Of a DNA stretch of 64,000 bases, positions 1-8,061 are shown in pieces. Both the position numbers and the translations under genes were made by a program. How positions within the stretch are numbered: position 1 is the stretch's first letter; each line of letters opens with the position of its first letter. The DNA is taken from the NCBI RefSeq assembly GCF_040529335.1, contig NZ_CP159534.1, forward strand, positions 7,254,001 to 7,318,000, read 5' to 3'. The notes under the pieces are model-generated. The model worked only from the letters and a program-made list of their open reading frames with translations. It did no database searches and had not been told where the DNA came from. Origin of the DNA: Streptomyces sp. HUAS MG91 (GTDB lineage: Bacteria; Actinomycetota; Actinomycetes; Streptomycetales; Streptomycetaceae).

Positions 1-2359
1 GTACTTCGGCGACTGGTACGACATCGCGGGCCCCGCGCTCGGCATAGCCGCGCCCACCGGCAAACAGGCCGACCCGCAGGGCGTGCGGGACGGACTGGTC
101 GCCGCGGTCTCCCGGCTGGCCCGGCTGCACTGGCCGCTGGTGCTGCTGATCGACGACGCGCACTGGGCCGACCTGGAGACCCTGGAATGGCTCGTGGCGT
201 TCGCCGAGCGCCTCGACGACCTGCCGGTCCTGGTCGTCGTCGCGCAGCGCGACCCCGAGGACGAGCAGGTCGCCGCCTGCCTCGACGCGGTCGCGCTCGC
301 CGCCCGCCAGGACACCTCCCAGCTGCGCCCGCTCAGCCCGGACGCCACGGCGGGCCTGACCCGGGCCACGCTCGGCCCGCACGCCGACGACCCGTTCTGC
401 CGCGAGGTGTGGGCGGTCACCGGCGGAAACCCGTACGAGACGGTCGAGTTGCTGGCCAAGGTGCAGGACGCCGGGATGGAGCCCGAGGAGTCCCACGCCG
501 GCGAACTGCGCGCGCTGAACAAGACGGCCCGCGGCCGCGGCCTCGTCACCCGCCTCGAAGGACTCGGCACCGAGGCGACCCGGTTCGCCTGGGCCGCCGC
601 CGTCCTCGGCACCCGCATCGAACCCGGCCTCGCCGCCCTCCTCGCCGGGATGAACCCCGAGCAGGCCGGCCGCTGCGCCGACCGGCTCCGCACCGCCCGC
701 ATCCTCACCGACGGCACCTACGGGGACGTCGGCACCCTGGAGTTCGTGCACCCGCTGATCGCCACGGCCGTCTACCAGTCGATCCCGCCGGCCACCCGCA
801 CCGCCATGCACGGCCAGGCCGCCTGGGCGGTCACCGCCTCCGGCCACGGCCCGGCCGCCGCCTCCCGGCACCTCCTGGAGGTGCACCCCGACGACGACCC
901 CGAACTCGTCGAGCAGTTGCGCGCCGCGGCCCGCGAACACCTCGCGGTCGGCGCCCCGGCCGCGGCCCGCCGCTGCCTGGAGCGCGCGCTGAAGGAGCCG
1001 CCGCTGCCCGAGCTGTGGCCGCACGTGCAGTACGAGCTGGGCTGCGCCACCCTGCTCACCTCACCGGCCACCACCGTCCGGCACCTGCGCGCCGCCCTCG
1101 AGGCCACCCCGGGCCTGTACGGCGAGGAGCGCGTCGACGCGGTGTGCCGGATGTCCCAGGCCCTGGTCCACAACGACCAGCTCGCGGACGCGCTCACCCT
1201 CATCGACACCGAGTCGCACCAGCTGGAGCCGGGCCCGCAGCGGATGCGGCTCCAGGCCAGCCGCTTCTTCTGGGAGAGCATCTACAACGGCGAGTCGGAC
1301 GCCCCGGCCCGCTCCCGCAGGCTCGCCGACCTCGCCGCCAAGGTCACCGGCCGCGACAACGCGGAGCGGGTGCTGCTCATCCTGCGCGCCTTCGACATGA
1401 TGAACCGCGGGGAGAACGCCGAAGAGGTCGCCGAGTACTGCGACCGCGCCCTGGTCAACGGCCGCCTCGCGCCCGGACTCGGCTGGACCGACACCGAGTG
1501 GAGCTTCGAGATCCTGATCGCCCTCGGGTTCTCGTACATCTTCTCCGACCGCCTCGACCGCGCCGAGAGCCTCTTCGCGGAAGGCATCCGGGCCTACGAG
1601 AGCGCGGGCTGGAGCGGCGGACACCTCGCCGTCGCCCACGCCTTCGCCGGGTACGTCCACCGCAGGCGCGGCCGGCTCACCGAGGCGGAGGCGCTGCTGC
1701 GCGAGGCCCTGCGGCTGACCGACCGCGTCGGGCGCGGGCTGCCGATGCACTGGGACGCCGCGGGCAAGCTCATCGACACCCTGCTCGCCCGGGGCCGGCC
1801 CGACGAGGCCCTCAAGATCGCCGAGCGCTACGACTACGCGCCGCCCTACCCGTCGACGATCCTGTTCCCCGAGGCGTACTCCGTGCGCGGGCGCCTGATG
1901 CTCGCCATCGGCCGCACCGCCGAGGGCATCAGCGAACTGGAGGCGGCGGCCAAGGCCGCGCAGGCCCGCGGCGGGCACAACACCATCGTCTCCTCGTGGG
2001 CCTGCGACCTGGCCCGCGCCGTCGCCGACACCGACCCCAAGCGCGCCGCCGACCTCGCGGTGCAGGCCCGCGTCCAGGCGGAGCGGCTCGGCACGGACAC
2101 GGCCATAGGGGAGGCGCTGCGGTGCGCGGCCGCGCTGGAGACGGGGCAGCGGCAGCTGACCCTGTACGCCAAGGCGGTGACCTATCTGGAGGCGTCGCCG
2201 AGCGCGTACGAGCATGCGCTGGCCCGTGTCGAGTACGGGATCGCCGCGCGGTCCCGGGCCGAGCTCAACCACGGTCTGCAGCTGGCCCGTTCCTGCGGAG
2301 CGGAGGGGCTGGCCGCCCGGGCTCGGGATGTTCTGGAAACGGGGCGCGGCCTGCACTGA
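1..2359 (+). CDS. LuxR-type large ATPase/TPR regulator, 5'-truncated, no C-terminal HTH
   Basis: The reading frame is open from base 2, so the true start lies outside the window. The visible part begins just before a Walker B-like segment (LVLLIDDAHWADLETLEWL), as in STAND/AAA ATPases of the LAL (large ATP-binding LuxR) family; the Walker A motif must lie upstream. The remaining roughly 650 residues are alpha-helical and TPR-like (for example AEALLREALRLTDRVG), the usual sensor half of these regulators. LAL proteins normally end in a LuxR helix-turn-helix. Here the protein stops at ...ARDVLETGRGLH, where that domain would begin, and no HTH is found in the other frames before the next gene. 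It may therefore signal through a partner, or it may have lost its DNA-binding domain. The ATPase assignment is good; the ligand is unknown. Confidence 0.8.
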   Translation, partial: YFGDWYDIAGPALGIAAPTGKQADPQGVRDGLVAAVSRLARLHWPLVLLIDDAHWADLETLEWLVAFAERLDDLPVLVVVAQRDPEDEQVAACLDAVALAARQDTSQLRPLSPDATAGLTRATLGPHADDPFCREVWAVTGGNPYETVELLAKVQDAGMEPEESHAGELRALNKTARGRGLVTRLEGLGTEATRFAWAAAVLGTRIEPGLAALLAGMNPEQAGRCADRLRTARILTDGTYGDVGTLEFVHPLIATAVYQSIPPATRTAMHGQAAWAVTASGHGPAAASRHLLEVHPDDDPELVEQLRAAAREHLAVGAPAAARRCLERALKEPPLPELWPHVQYELGCATLLTSPATTVRHLRAALEATPGLYGEERVDAVCRMSQALVHNDQLADALTLIDTESHQLEPGPQRMRLQASRFFWESIYNGESDAPARSRRLADLAAKVTGRDNAERVLLILRAFDMMNRGENAEEVAEYCDRALVNGRLAPGLGWTDTEWSFEILIALGFSYIFSDRLDRAESLFAEGIRAYESAGWSGGHLAVAHAFAGYVHRRRGRLTEAEALLREALRLTDRVGRGLPMHWDAAGKLIDTLLARGRPDEALKIAERYDYAPPYPSTILFPEAYSVRGRLMLAIGRTAEGISELEAAAKAAQARGGHNTIVSSWACDLARAVADTDPKRAADLAVQARVQAERLGTDTAIGEALRCAAALETGQRQLTLYAKAVTYLEASPSAYEHALARVEYGIAARSRAELNHGLQLARSCGAEGLAARARDVLETGRGLH

Positions 2360-2406
2360 CCGCAACCTTGCCCTGGCTCGTTCGGCTACCGGCCGGTGGC
2401 CTCTTC

Positions 2407-2536
2407 TCGCGCAGTTCCCCGCGCCCCTGAGATGCGCACTTCGTGCGCCATCTCATCAACAGAGGCGCGGCAAAGCCGCAGCCTCAAGGGGAAGGCGCGC
2501 GAAGCGCAGCCTTCAGGGGCGCGGGGAACTGCGCGA
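2407..2536. repeat. Long inverted repeat, bidirectional terminator-like, dispersed GC-rich family
   Basis: Two perfect 24-base arms (2407-2430 and 2513-2536) flank an 82-base interior that holds further small hairpins, for example GCGCAC-TTC-GTGCGC. The arms contain the core GGGGCGCGGGGAACTGCGCG. The element lies between convergent genes, so it can act as a shared transcription terminator. Nearly the same arms occur at 56817-56911, with shorter relatives at 18248-18430 and 51826-51844. Confidence 0.8.
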
Positions 2537-2556
2537 CGGACCCCGCCGTGCCAAGG

Positions 2557-3684
2557 TCACCCGGTCGAACCATCGGCCTCCTCGGCGAGCACCCGCTGAG
2601 CCACCCCGAACGCGGAATTGGCGGCGGGCACCCCCACATACACCGCACACTGCTGAAGCACGGCCCCGATCTCGTCCGGAGTGAGACCGTTCCGGCGCGC
2701 GGCCCTGACATGCATGGCCAGCTCGTCGTAGTGCCCGTGGGCGACCAGCGCGGTCATGGTGATCATGCTGCGCTCGCGGCGCCCGAGCGCGGGGTCCGTC
2801 CAGATCTCGCCCCACGCGTACCGCGAGATGAAGTCCTGGAACCGCGCCGTGAACGGCGTCTGGCGGGCCTGCGCCCGGTCGACGTGCGCATCGCCCAGCA
2901 CCTGCCGCCGCACCTCCATGCCGCGCCGGGCACCCTCCCCGAAGTGGGAGCGGAGCAGCCCGAGGACCGCCTCGGGGCGTTCGGCGACGGCCAGGTGCGA
3001 GGCGCCGGACAGCTCCACGAGTTCGGCACCCCGCACCGCGTCGGCGATCTCCCGCAGATGCGCGGGCGGCGTCGCCGGGTCGTCGCGCCCGGCGATCAGC
3101 AGCGTGGGCGCCGTGATGTCCGGCAGCCGGTCGCGCAGGTCGAAGGCGGCGAGCGCGTCGCAACAGGCGGCGTACGCCTCGGGGGAGGCCTCCCGGTTGT
3201 CCCGCACCAGCCGCGGCGCGGAGAACCCCGGGGTGAACCAGCGCGTCGGCGCGCTCTCGGCCACCCCGGCCGTGCCCTCCGCGCGCACCAGCGCGGCCCG
3301 CTCCCGCCAGGGCCCGGGCCCGCCGAAGTGCGCGGAGGAGCAGAGCACGGCGAGCCCACTGATCCGCTCCGGGTGGTGCACGGCGAGGTGCAGTCCGACC
3401 GCGCCTCCCAGCGACACACCGGCGTAGGCGAACCGGCCGATCCCCAGCTCGTCGGCGAGTTCCAGGACGAGACCGGCGAGGTCGCCGACGGTGGCCCCGG
3501 CCGAGATCAGCCCGGCGTCGGACCCGCCGTGCCCCGGCAGGTCCCAGCGCACGACGCGGTGGGCCGTGGACAGTTCGGGCGCCACCTGGTCCCACAGCGC
3601 GAGCGAGGTGCCGAGGGAGGGCCCGAGGAGGAGCGGGGGCGCGGTGGGGGAGCCCTCGGCGTGGTGGTGAAGAAGACGACTCAT
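2557..3684 (-). CDS. pcaL: PcaL: 3-oxoadipate enol-lactonase / 4-carboxymuconolactone decarboxylase fusion
   Basis: This 375-residue protein joins two enzymes of the beta-ketoadipate pathway. Residues 1-250 form an alpha/beta-hydrolase (PcaD) with nucleophile elbow GVSLGG (Ser91), acid AGRDD (Asp202/203) and His231 in SGASHLAV; it opens 3-oxoadipate enol-lactone. Residues about 256-370 form a 4-carboxymuconolactone decarboxylase (PcaC), with conserved segments TMTALVAHGHYDEL and HVRAARRNGLT. Fused PcaL proteins are known from actinobacteria. The ATG has a GGAG about 6 bases upstream and lies 42 bases after the pcaB stop, so it closes the pcaHGBL operon. The enzyme is cytoplasmic. Succinyl-CoA transferase and thiolase genes for the last two pathway steps (pcaIJF) are not in this window. 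Confidence 0.93.
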   Translation of the reverse strand: MSRLLHHHAEGSPTAPPLLLGPSLGTSLALWDQVAPELSTAHRVVRWDLPGHGGSDAGLISAGATVGDLAGLVLELADELGIGRFAYAGVSLGGAVGLHLAVHHPERISGLAVLCSSAHFGGPGPWRERAALVRAEGTAGVAESAPTRWFTPGFSAPRLVRDNREASPEAYAACCDALAAFDLRDRLPDITAPTLLIAGRDDPATPPAHLREIADAVRGAELVELSGASHLAVAERPEAVLGLLRSHFGEGARRGMEVRRQVLGDAHVDRAQARQTPFTARFQDFISRYAWGEIWTDPALGRRERSMITMTALVAHGHYDELAMHVRAARRNGLTPDEIGAVLQQCAVYVGVPAANSAFGVAQRVLAEEADGSTG

Positions 3685-3726
3685 GGTGAACTCCAGGGAG
3701 AGGGTGGCGCGGAGGACGACGAGGGC

Positions 3727-5031
3727 TCAGGTCCGGGCCAGCGCCCGGTCGACCAGCACCCCGGCGGCCCCCGTGTACCGGGCCGGATCGAGCAGCGCGC
3801 CGACGTCGACGGTCTTCAGGTCGGGCTCGCCGGCGAGCGCCTCCCGCAGCGAACACCCGCGCTCCCGGGCCGTCGCGGCGGCGGCGCCCAGCAACTCCTT
3901 GGCCCGTGCCCGGCCCACGACCCCGGCCAGCTCGGCGGAGACCCGCTCGGAGACGATCGCGCCTCCGGTCAGCCCCAGATGCGCGCGCATCACGTCGTCG
4001 CGCACCACGAGACCCCGCGTCAGCTCGACGGCGTCCCGCGCCGCCCCGCCGACCAGACGCAGCAGCTCGCGCAACGTGGCCCACTCGGCGTGCCAGGCCC
4101 CGGCGGGCCGCTCGTCCTCGGCGGACAGCGAGCCGTACAGCGTCGCGGCGAGGCCCGGCGCCCTCCGGGCCGCGGCGACGATCAGCGTGGACCGCACCGG
4201 GTTCGCCTTGTGCGGCATGGCGGAGGAGCCGCCGCCCGAGCCCTCGGCCAGCTCCGCGATCTCCGTACGGGACAGGGTGAGCACATCGGCGGCGACCTTG
4301 CCCAGCGCGCCCGCCGCGAAGGCCAGCGCCCCGGCCAGATCGGCGACCGGGGTCCGCAGCACGTGCCACGGCAACATCGTTGCGGACAGGCCGAGTTGGT
4401 CCGCGTACGCGGCCACGAGGGCGAGCGGGTCCGGGGCGCCGTACGCCTCGAAGGCCGCAAGCGTCCCCGCCGCGCCGCCGAGCTGGACCGGCAGCACGAC
4501 CGCCCGCAGCCGGTCCCGCGCGTCGAGCACCAGTGACCGCCAGCCGGCCGCCTTCAGCCCGAACGTCGTCGGCACGGCGTGCTGAGTGAGCGTCCGGCCC
4601 GGCAGGACGGTGTCCCGGTGCTCGGCCGCGATCCGCCCCAACTCCTGCGCCGTGGCGTCGAGTTCTTCGGTCACGAGATGCAGCGTCCGGGTCGCGACCA
4701 GCATCAGCGCGGTGTCGAGCACGTCCTGGCTGGTCGCGCCCCGGTGCACGTACGCGCCGTACTCCGCCGGTACCGCCGCCGTCAGATCGGCGACCAGCGG
4801 GATCACCGGATTGCCGCCGGAGCGGGCCCGGCGCGCCAGGTCCCGTACGTCGAAGGCGTCGGCCACGGCTGCCGCCGTCACCGCGTCGGCGGCCTCGGCG
4901 GGCGTGAGTCCGAGCGCCGACTGCGCCCGGGTCAGGCCCGACTCCGCGTCCAACAGCGCCTGGAGAAAAGCCTGTTCGGAGGTGGTGCGCTCGGTGGGCG
5001 CGTCCTCGCTGCCGGGGTCGAACAACGTCAC
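3727..5031 (-). CDS. pcaB: 3-carboxy-cis,cis-muconate cycloisomerase
   Basis: This protein belongs to the fumarase/aspartase superfamily. The lyase signature GSSAMPHKANP is at residues 268-278, and the other conserved blocks are present (HRGATSQD near 97-103, TLTQHAVPTTFG near 148-158). It lactonises 3-carboxy-cis,cis-muconate to 4-carboxymuconolactone. The GTG start at 5031 overlaps the pcaG stop (GTGA), which indicates translational coupling. The frame stays open far upstream, but that extension is the antisense-like reading of pcaG and pcaH and is not protein. The length of 434 residues fits PcaB. Confidence 0.92.
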   Translation of the reverse strand: MTLFDPGSEDAPTERTTSEQAFLQALLDAESGLTRAQSALGLTPAEAADAVTAAAVADAFDVRDLARRARSGGNPVIPLVADLTAAVPAEYGAYVHRGATSQDVLDTALMLVATRTLHLVTEELDATAQELGRIAAEHRDTVLPGRTLTQHAVPTTFGLKAAGWRSLVLDARDRLRAVVLPVQLGGAAGTLAAFEAYGAPDPLALVAAYADQLGLSATMLPWHVLRTPVADLAGALAFAAGALGKVAADVLTLSRTEIAELAEGSGGGSSAMPHKANPVRSTLIVAAARRAPGLAATLYGSLSAEDERPAGAWHAEWATLRELLRLVGGAARDAVELTRGLVVRDDVMRAHLGLTGGAIVSERVSAELAGVVGRARAKELLGAAAATARERGCSLREALAGEPDLKTVDVGALLDPARYTGAAGVLVDRALART

Positions 5032-5633
5032 GTGAACTCCAGGAAGACCGTCTCGCCCTCGCCCTGAAGACGCACGTCGAAACGGTACGTGCCGTCGGCC
5101 TGCGGACGGGCGATCAGCGTGTCGCGGCGCTCCCGCGGCAGCCGCGCGAGCAGCGGGTCGGCGGCGAGCGCGGCCTCGTCCGCCGGGAAGTAGATCCGCG
5201 TGAACAGATGGACGAGGAGCCCGCGCGCGAACACGCACACACTGAGATAGGGGGCGTTGCCGCCGCGTGCGCCGGGCCGCAGGGTCCGCGCGTACCAGTG
5301 GCCGTTCGCGTCGGTCTGGACGCGGCCCCAGCCGGTGAACTCCACGCCGTTGCGCCCCACGTAGCCGCCGGTGGCCGGATCGCGCCGGATCGAGCCGTCG
5401 ACCTGCGGCAGATTCCCCTCGGGGTCGGGGCCCCACAGCTCCAGGAAGGCGTCGGGCAGCGCGTTGCCCTCGCCGTCGCGGACGTACCCCTGGAGCGTGA
5501 TGGTGTCGGGGTGGCCGACGGGTGCGATGTCGGGACCGCCGGGGAACGGCAGCGCGTAGCCGTAGAACGGGCCGACCGTGTGCGACGGCGTCGGAAGGAC
5601 CTGCTCCGGCTCGCTCGTGTCGATCTTCGTCAT
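5028..5633 (-). CDS. pcaG: Protocatechuate 3,4-dioxygenase, alpha subunit
   Basis: This 201-residue intradiol dioxygenase subunit has the typical N-terminal TPSHTVGPFYGYALPFPGG and the core LELWGPDPEGNL, followed by VNGVEFTGWGRV-type and YFPADEAA-type strands. As in other alpha subunits, the iron-binding His-X-His motif seen in PcaH is absent; PcaG contributes to the fold and substrate pocket. It starts 9 bases after the pcaH stop, consistent with equal expression of the two subunits of the ferric (alpha-beta)n enzyme that cleaves protocatechuate to 3-carboxymuconate. Confidence 0.94.
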   Translation of the reverse strand: MTKIDTSEPEQVLPTPSHTVGPFYGYALPFPGGPDIAPVGHPDTITLQGYVRDGEGNALPDAFLELWGPDPEGNLPQVDGSIRRDPATGGYVGRNGVEFTGWGRVQTDANGHWYARTLRPGARGGNAPYLSVCVFARGLLVHLFTRIYFPADEAALAADPLLARLPRERRDTLIARPQADGTYRFDVRLQGEGETVFLEFT

Positions 5634-5642
5634 GGTGTCTGC

Positions 5643-6416
5643 TCAGCGCCCTTCTTCGATCCAGGTGGCCTGCGGGCCGTCGAGCACGATGTCCCAGTGG
5701 TAGCCCATGGAGAACTCCGGCACGGACAGGCTGTGGTCGTAGGTGGCGACCAGGCGCTGCCGGGCGGCGTCGTCGGTGACGGACTGGATGATCGGGTCGT
5801 ACGGGAACAGCGGGTCGCTCGGGAAGTACATCTGCGTCACGAGCCGCTGGGTGAACGCCGAGCCGAACATCGAGAAGTGGATGTGCGCGGGACGCCAGGC
5901 GTTGAGGTGGTTGCGCCACGGGTACGGGCCGGGCTGGATCGTGGTGAAGCGGTAGCCGCCCTGATCGTCCGTCAGCACCCGCCCCACGCCGGTGAAGTGG
6001 GGGTCGAGCGGGGCGTCGTGCTGCTCGCGCTGATGGGCGTAGCGGCCGGCCGAGTTGGCCTGCCAGATCTCCACCAGCTGGCCGCGCAGCGGGCGCCCGG
6101 CGCGGTCGAGTAGGCGGCCCGAGACGGTGATCCGCTCGCCGACCGGCTCGCCGGTGTGCTGCCGGGTGAGGTCGTTGTCGATCTCGGTGATGTCGCGCTC
6201 GCCGAAGGCGGGGGAGGCCAGCTCCACCAGCTCCGGATCCTTCGACACGTCGATCGCGACCGGCGGCTGCCGCGGATGGCGCAGGGCGGAGGATCGGTAG
6301 GGGGCGTAGTCGCGGCGAGGATGGTGCTCGACGGGCGCCCCGCCGGCCACCCGCTTCTCGTACGCGGCGTGCTCGGCCCGTATCTCGGCGTCGATGTCGT
6401 GCTGGGTGAGGGTCAT
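5643..6416 (-). CDS. pcaH: Protocatechuate 3,4-dioxygenase, beta (iron-binding) subunit
   Basis: This 257-residue protein shows all four expected Fe(III) ligands of the intradiol family: Tyr126 (NSAGRYAH), Tyr165 (QPGPYPWRNH), His178 and His180 (WRPAHIHFS). An N-terminal dioxygenase_N segment precedes the core. It is the first gene of the pca operon and is divergent from the MarR regulator. In some other streptomycete pca operons pcaIJF precede pcaH; here pcaH is promoter-proximal, so pcaIJF must be elsewhere. A candidate operator overlaps its probable promoter (6484-6497). Confidence 0.95.
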   Translation of the reverse strand: MTLTQHDIDAEIRAEHAAYEKRVAGGAPVEHHPRRDYAPYRSSALRHPRQPPVAIDVSKDPELVELASPAFGERDITEIDNDLTRQHTGEPVGERITVSGRLLDRAGRPLRGQLVEIWQANSAGRYAHQREQHDAPLDPHFTGVGRVLTDDQGGYRFTTIQPGPYPWRNHLNAWRPAHIHFSMFGSAFTQRLVTQMYFPSDPLFPYDPIIQSVTDDAARQRLVATYDHSLSVPEFSMGYHWDIVLDGPQATWIEEGR

Positions 6417-6483
6417 GGGAGTGCGTGGCCTTCCTGATGTTCCCGTACGCGGGCGAGCCCCTGGTCGACCGCATCAGAAAATG

Positions 6484-6497
6484 CTCAGCGCACTGAG
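6484..6497. promoter_or_regulatory. Candidate PcaV operator, proximal to pcaH
   Basis: CTCAGCGCACTGAG is a palindrome with CTCAG/CTGAG arms. On the pcaH strand it lies next to GATACT, a possible -10 hexamer. A second copy of the same motif occurs 75 bases away at 6559. A MarR dimer binding here would block pcaH transcription. The assignment rests on symmetry, duplication and position only. Confidence 0.5.
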
Positions 6498-6558
6498 TAT
6501 CTTCTGGATGAGCGACACGTTGCCACTGGGTATGAGAGCCGTCAAGGGTCTAGCATTC

Positions 6559-6572
6559 CTCAGTGCACTCAC
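6559..6572. promoter_or_regulatory. Candidate PcaV operator, proximal to the marR gene
   Basis: CTCAGTGCACTCAC shares the core TCAG(C/T)GCACT(G/C)A with the site at 6484 and contains the palindrome AGTGCACT. It lies 30 bases upstream of the regulator's ATG and could mediate autoregulation. Confidence 0.5.
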
Positions 6573-6601
6573 GTAAATCCGACGCAGACCGGAGGTCCGC
6601 G

Positions 6602-7069
6602 ATGGTCGCGGTGGACCTGAGCAGCCATCCCGGGCACCTCGCCCGACGGCTCCAGCAGGCGCACTATCTGCTGTGGAACACGATGGTCTCCGAGGAGATC
6701 ACGTCACCGCAGTTCGCGGTCCTGAACGCGCTGGTGGCCGAGCCGGGCCTGGACCAGCGCACCGTCGGCGAGCGCGTGGGCCTCGACCGGTCCACGATCG
6801 CCGAGGTGATCAGCCGGCTCACCCGGCGCGAGCTGATCGACAAGGTGCGCGATGCGCGGGACGGGCGGCGCTGGCTGCTCCGCCTGACCGCCGAGGGCCT
6901 GCGCGCGCACAAGAAGCTGACCCTGCGCACGGCCCGGATGAACCAGGTCTTCCTGGCACCGCTGGACGCGGCGGAGCAGGCCCAGTTCTTCGACCTCATC
7001 CAGCGGGTGGCGGACGCGGCCGAGGGGCTGCGCCGGCCGCAGGAACCGGCGGTGGGCACACCCGGCTGA
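6602..7069 (+). CDS. pcaV: PcaV-like MarR-family repressor of the pca operon
   Basis: This 155-residue MarR protein has a winged helix (SPQFAVLNALVAEPGLDQRT, then a recognition helix in VGLDRSTIAEVISRL and a wing in DARDGRRWLLRLT). I chose the ATG at 6602 because GGAGG stands 6 bases before it; a GTG at 6563 gives a longer version without a ribosome site. With this start Arg15 and His21 fall at the positions I remember as ligand contacts of S. coelicolor PcaV, which is induced by protocatechuate. The divergent position next to pcaH supports the same role. Symbol by homology reasoning only. Confidence 0.85.
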   Translation: MVAVDLSSHPGHLARRLQQAHYLLWNTMVSEEITSPQFAVLNALVAEPGLDQRTVGERVGLDRSTIAEVISRLTRRELIDKVRDARDGRRWLLRLTAEGLRAHKKLTLRTARMNQVFLAPLDAAEQAQFFDLIQRVADAAEGLRRPQEPAVGTPG

Positions 7070-7080
7070 CCCGCGCCGGG

Positions 7081-7992
7081 CTACTTCTCGGCGAACACCA
7101 CCCACACCTGCCCCGGCGCGAACGGCAGCGGGCCGCCGCCGTCCGCCGCCGTGAACGTGGTGCCGCCCTGCGCGGCAGGGCGCGACCACCGGGCGTCGTG
7201 CGCCCGCCCGTCCCGCAGCACCAGCGCCCGCCCCGAGCCGACCGTCCGGGACAGCGGTGAGGTGCTGCCGTTCACGTCGTGGAAGCGCGAGGGCTCCACG
7301 TCGACGTACTGCACCACGACCGTCGGCGCCGCGAGCCGCGTCCCCCGGGCGTTCGTCGCGGGCCGGCCGTCCATGGACACCAGCCAGCGGCCCTGCCCCG
7401 CGGACCAGTCGAAGGTGAACCGGGCGGCGGGGAAGCGCACCGTCCGGGTGGTCTGCGGCTGCCCGCCCGCGGGCGGCTTCGCGGCGTACCGGAAACCGGC
7501 CGCGGTCCCGGCGTTCGCCCCGGACGTCGTCCGCCCGAGCCTGCCGGGCCGCAGATACAGATTGTGCGGCGCGGGCCTGCCGCCGCCCCGGAAGTAGGCG
7601 GCCGGTTTCGCACCCTGCGGCACCGCGTGCAGCGGCGCCGCGTCGATCAGCGGCTGGAGCCTGCCCTGCGCGCCCGAGTAGGCGAGCGTCGGCTCGTCGA
7701 ACTGGCGCAGCAGATCCAGATCGGTCTCGCGGGCGCTGCGCACCGGAGCCACGACCTCGGGGACCCGCGTCCCGAACACCGCCATGAGCCGGCTGAGCCC
7801 GCCCTCCACCTGCTCCGCGTACACGATGTCGGCGTCCTCGAGACCGGTCTGCGGGCGTGCCGCGCTCACGTTGTCGACCTTCACGGCGAGCACGCGGTGC
7901 CCGGAGGCCTGCCCGCCGGGCGGTGCGCCCGTGGGCTTGCAGGCCGCGGCGAGCACCCCGAGCGCGCCGATGACGAACCCCCGCCTACGCAT
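7081..7992 (-). CDS. DUF3048 (YerB-like) putative Tat lipoprotein
   Basis: The N-terminus MRRRGFVIGALGVLAAAC combines a twin-arginine stretch, a hydrophobic core and a candidate lipobox cysteine, so the protein is probably anchored outside the membrane. The body matches the DUF3048 family: VKVDNVSAARPQTGLEDADIVYAE, then FGTRVPEVVAPVRSARETD, and a C-terminal half with strands such as VVVQYVDVEPSRFHDVNG. The family is linked in some bacteria to cell-envelope functions, but no biochemical activity is established to my knowledge. A GTG three codons upstream (8001) is an alternative start. The gene converges with marR with only 11 bases between stops. Confidence 0.8.
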   Translation of the reverse strand: MRRRGFVIGALGVLAAACKPTGAPPGGQASGHRVLAVKVDNVSAARPQTGLEDADIVYAEQVEGGLSRLMAVFGTRVPEVVAPVRSARETDLDLLRQFDEPTLAYSGAQGRLQPLIDAAPLHAVPQGAKPAAYFRGGGRPAPHNLYLRPGRLGRTTSGANAGTAAGFRYAAKPPAGGQPQTTRTVRFPAARFTFDWSAGQGRWLVSMDGRPATNARGTRLAAPTVVVQYVDVEPSRFHDVNGSTSPLSRTVGSGRALVLRDGRAHDARWSRPAAQGGTTFTAADGGGPLPFAPGQVWVVFAEK

Positions 7993-8061
7993 CTCGTCCA
8001 CGTACCGCGCATACCCATCGCGGGCCGCCGCTCACCCCGCGAAACCGGACACCGTGCCGGT

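Noticed and set aside
2443..4536. Long plus-strand open frame opposite pcaL and pcaB
   Set aside because: Shadow of the pca genes; the translated sequence has no family features and no ribosome site.
5032..6474. N-terminal extension of PcaB across pcaG and pcaH
   Set aside because: The pcaG and pcaH frames are clearly the real proteins there, and the GTG at 5031 overlaps the pcaG stop as expected in an operon.
6563..6601. GTG start 13 codons upstream in the marR gene
   Set aside because: No ribosome site, it lies inside the candidate operator, and the shorter protein matches the PcaV residue numbering.
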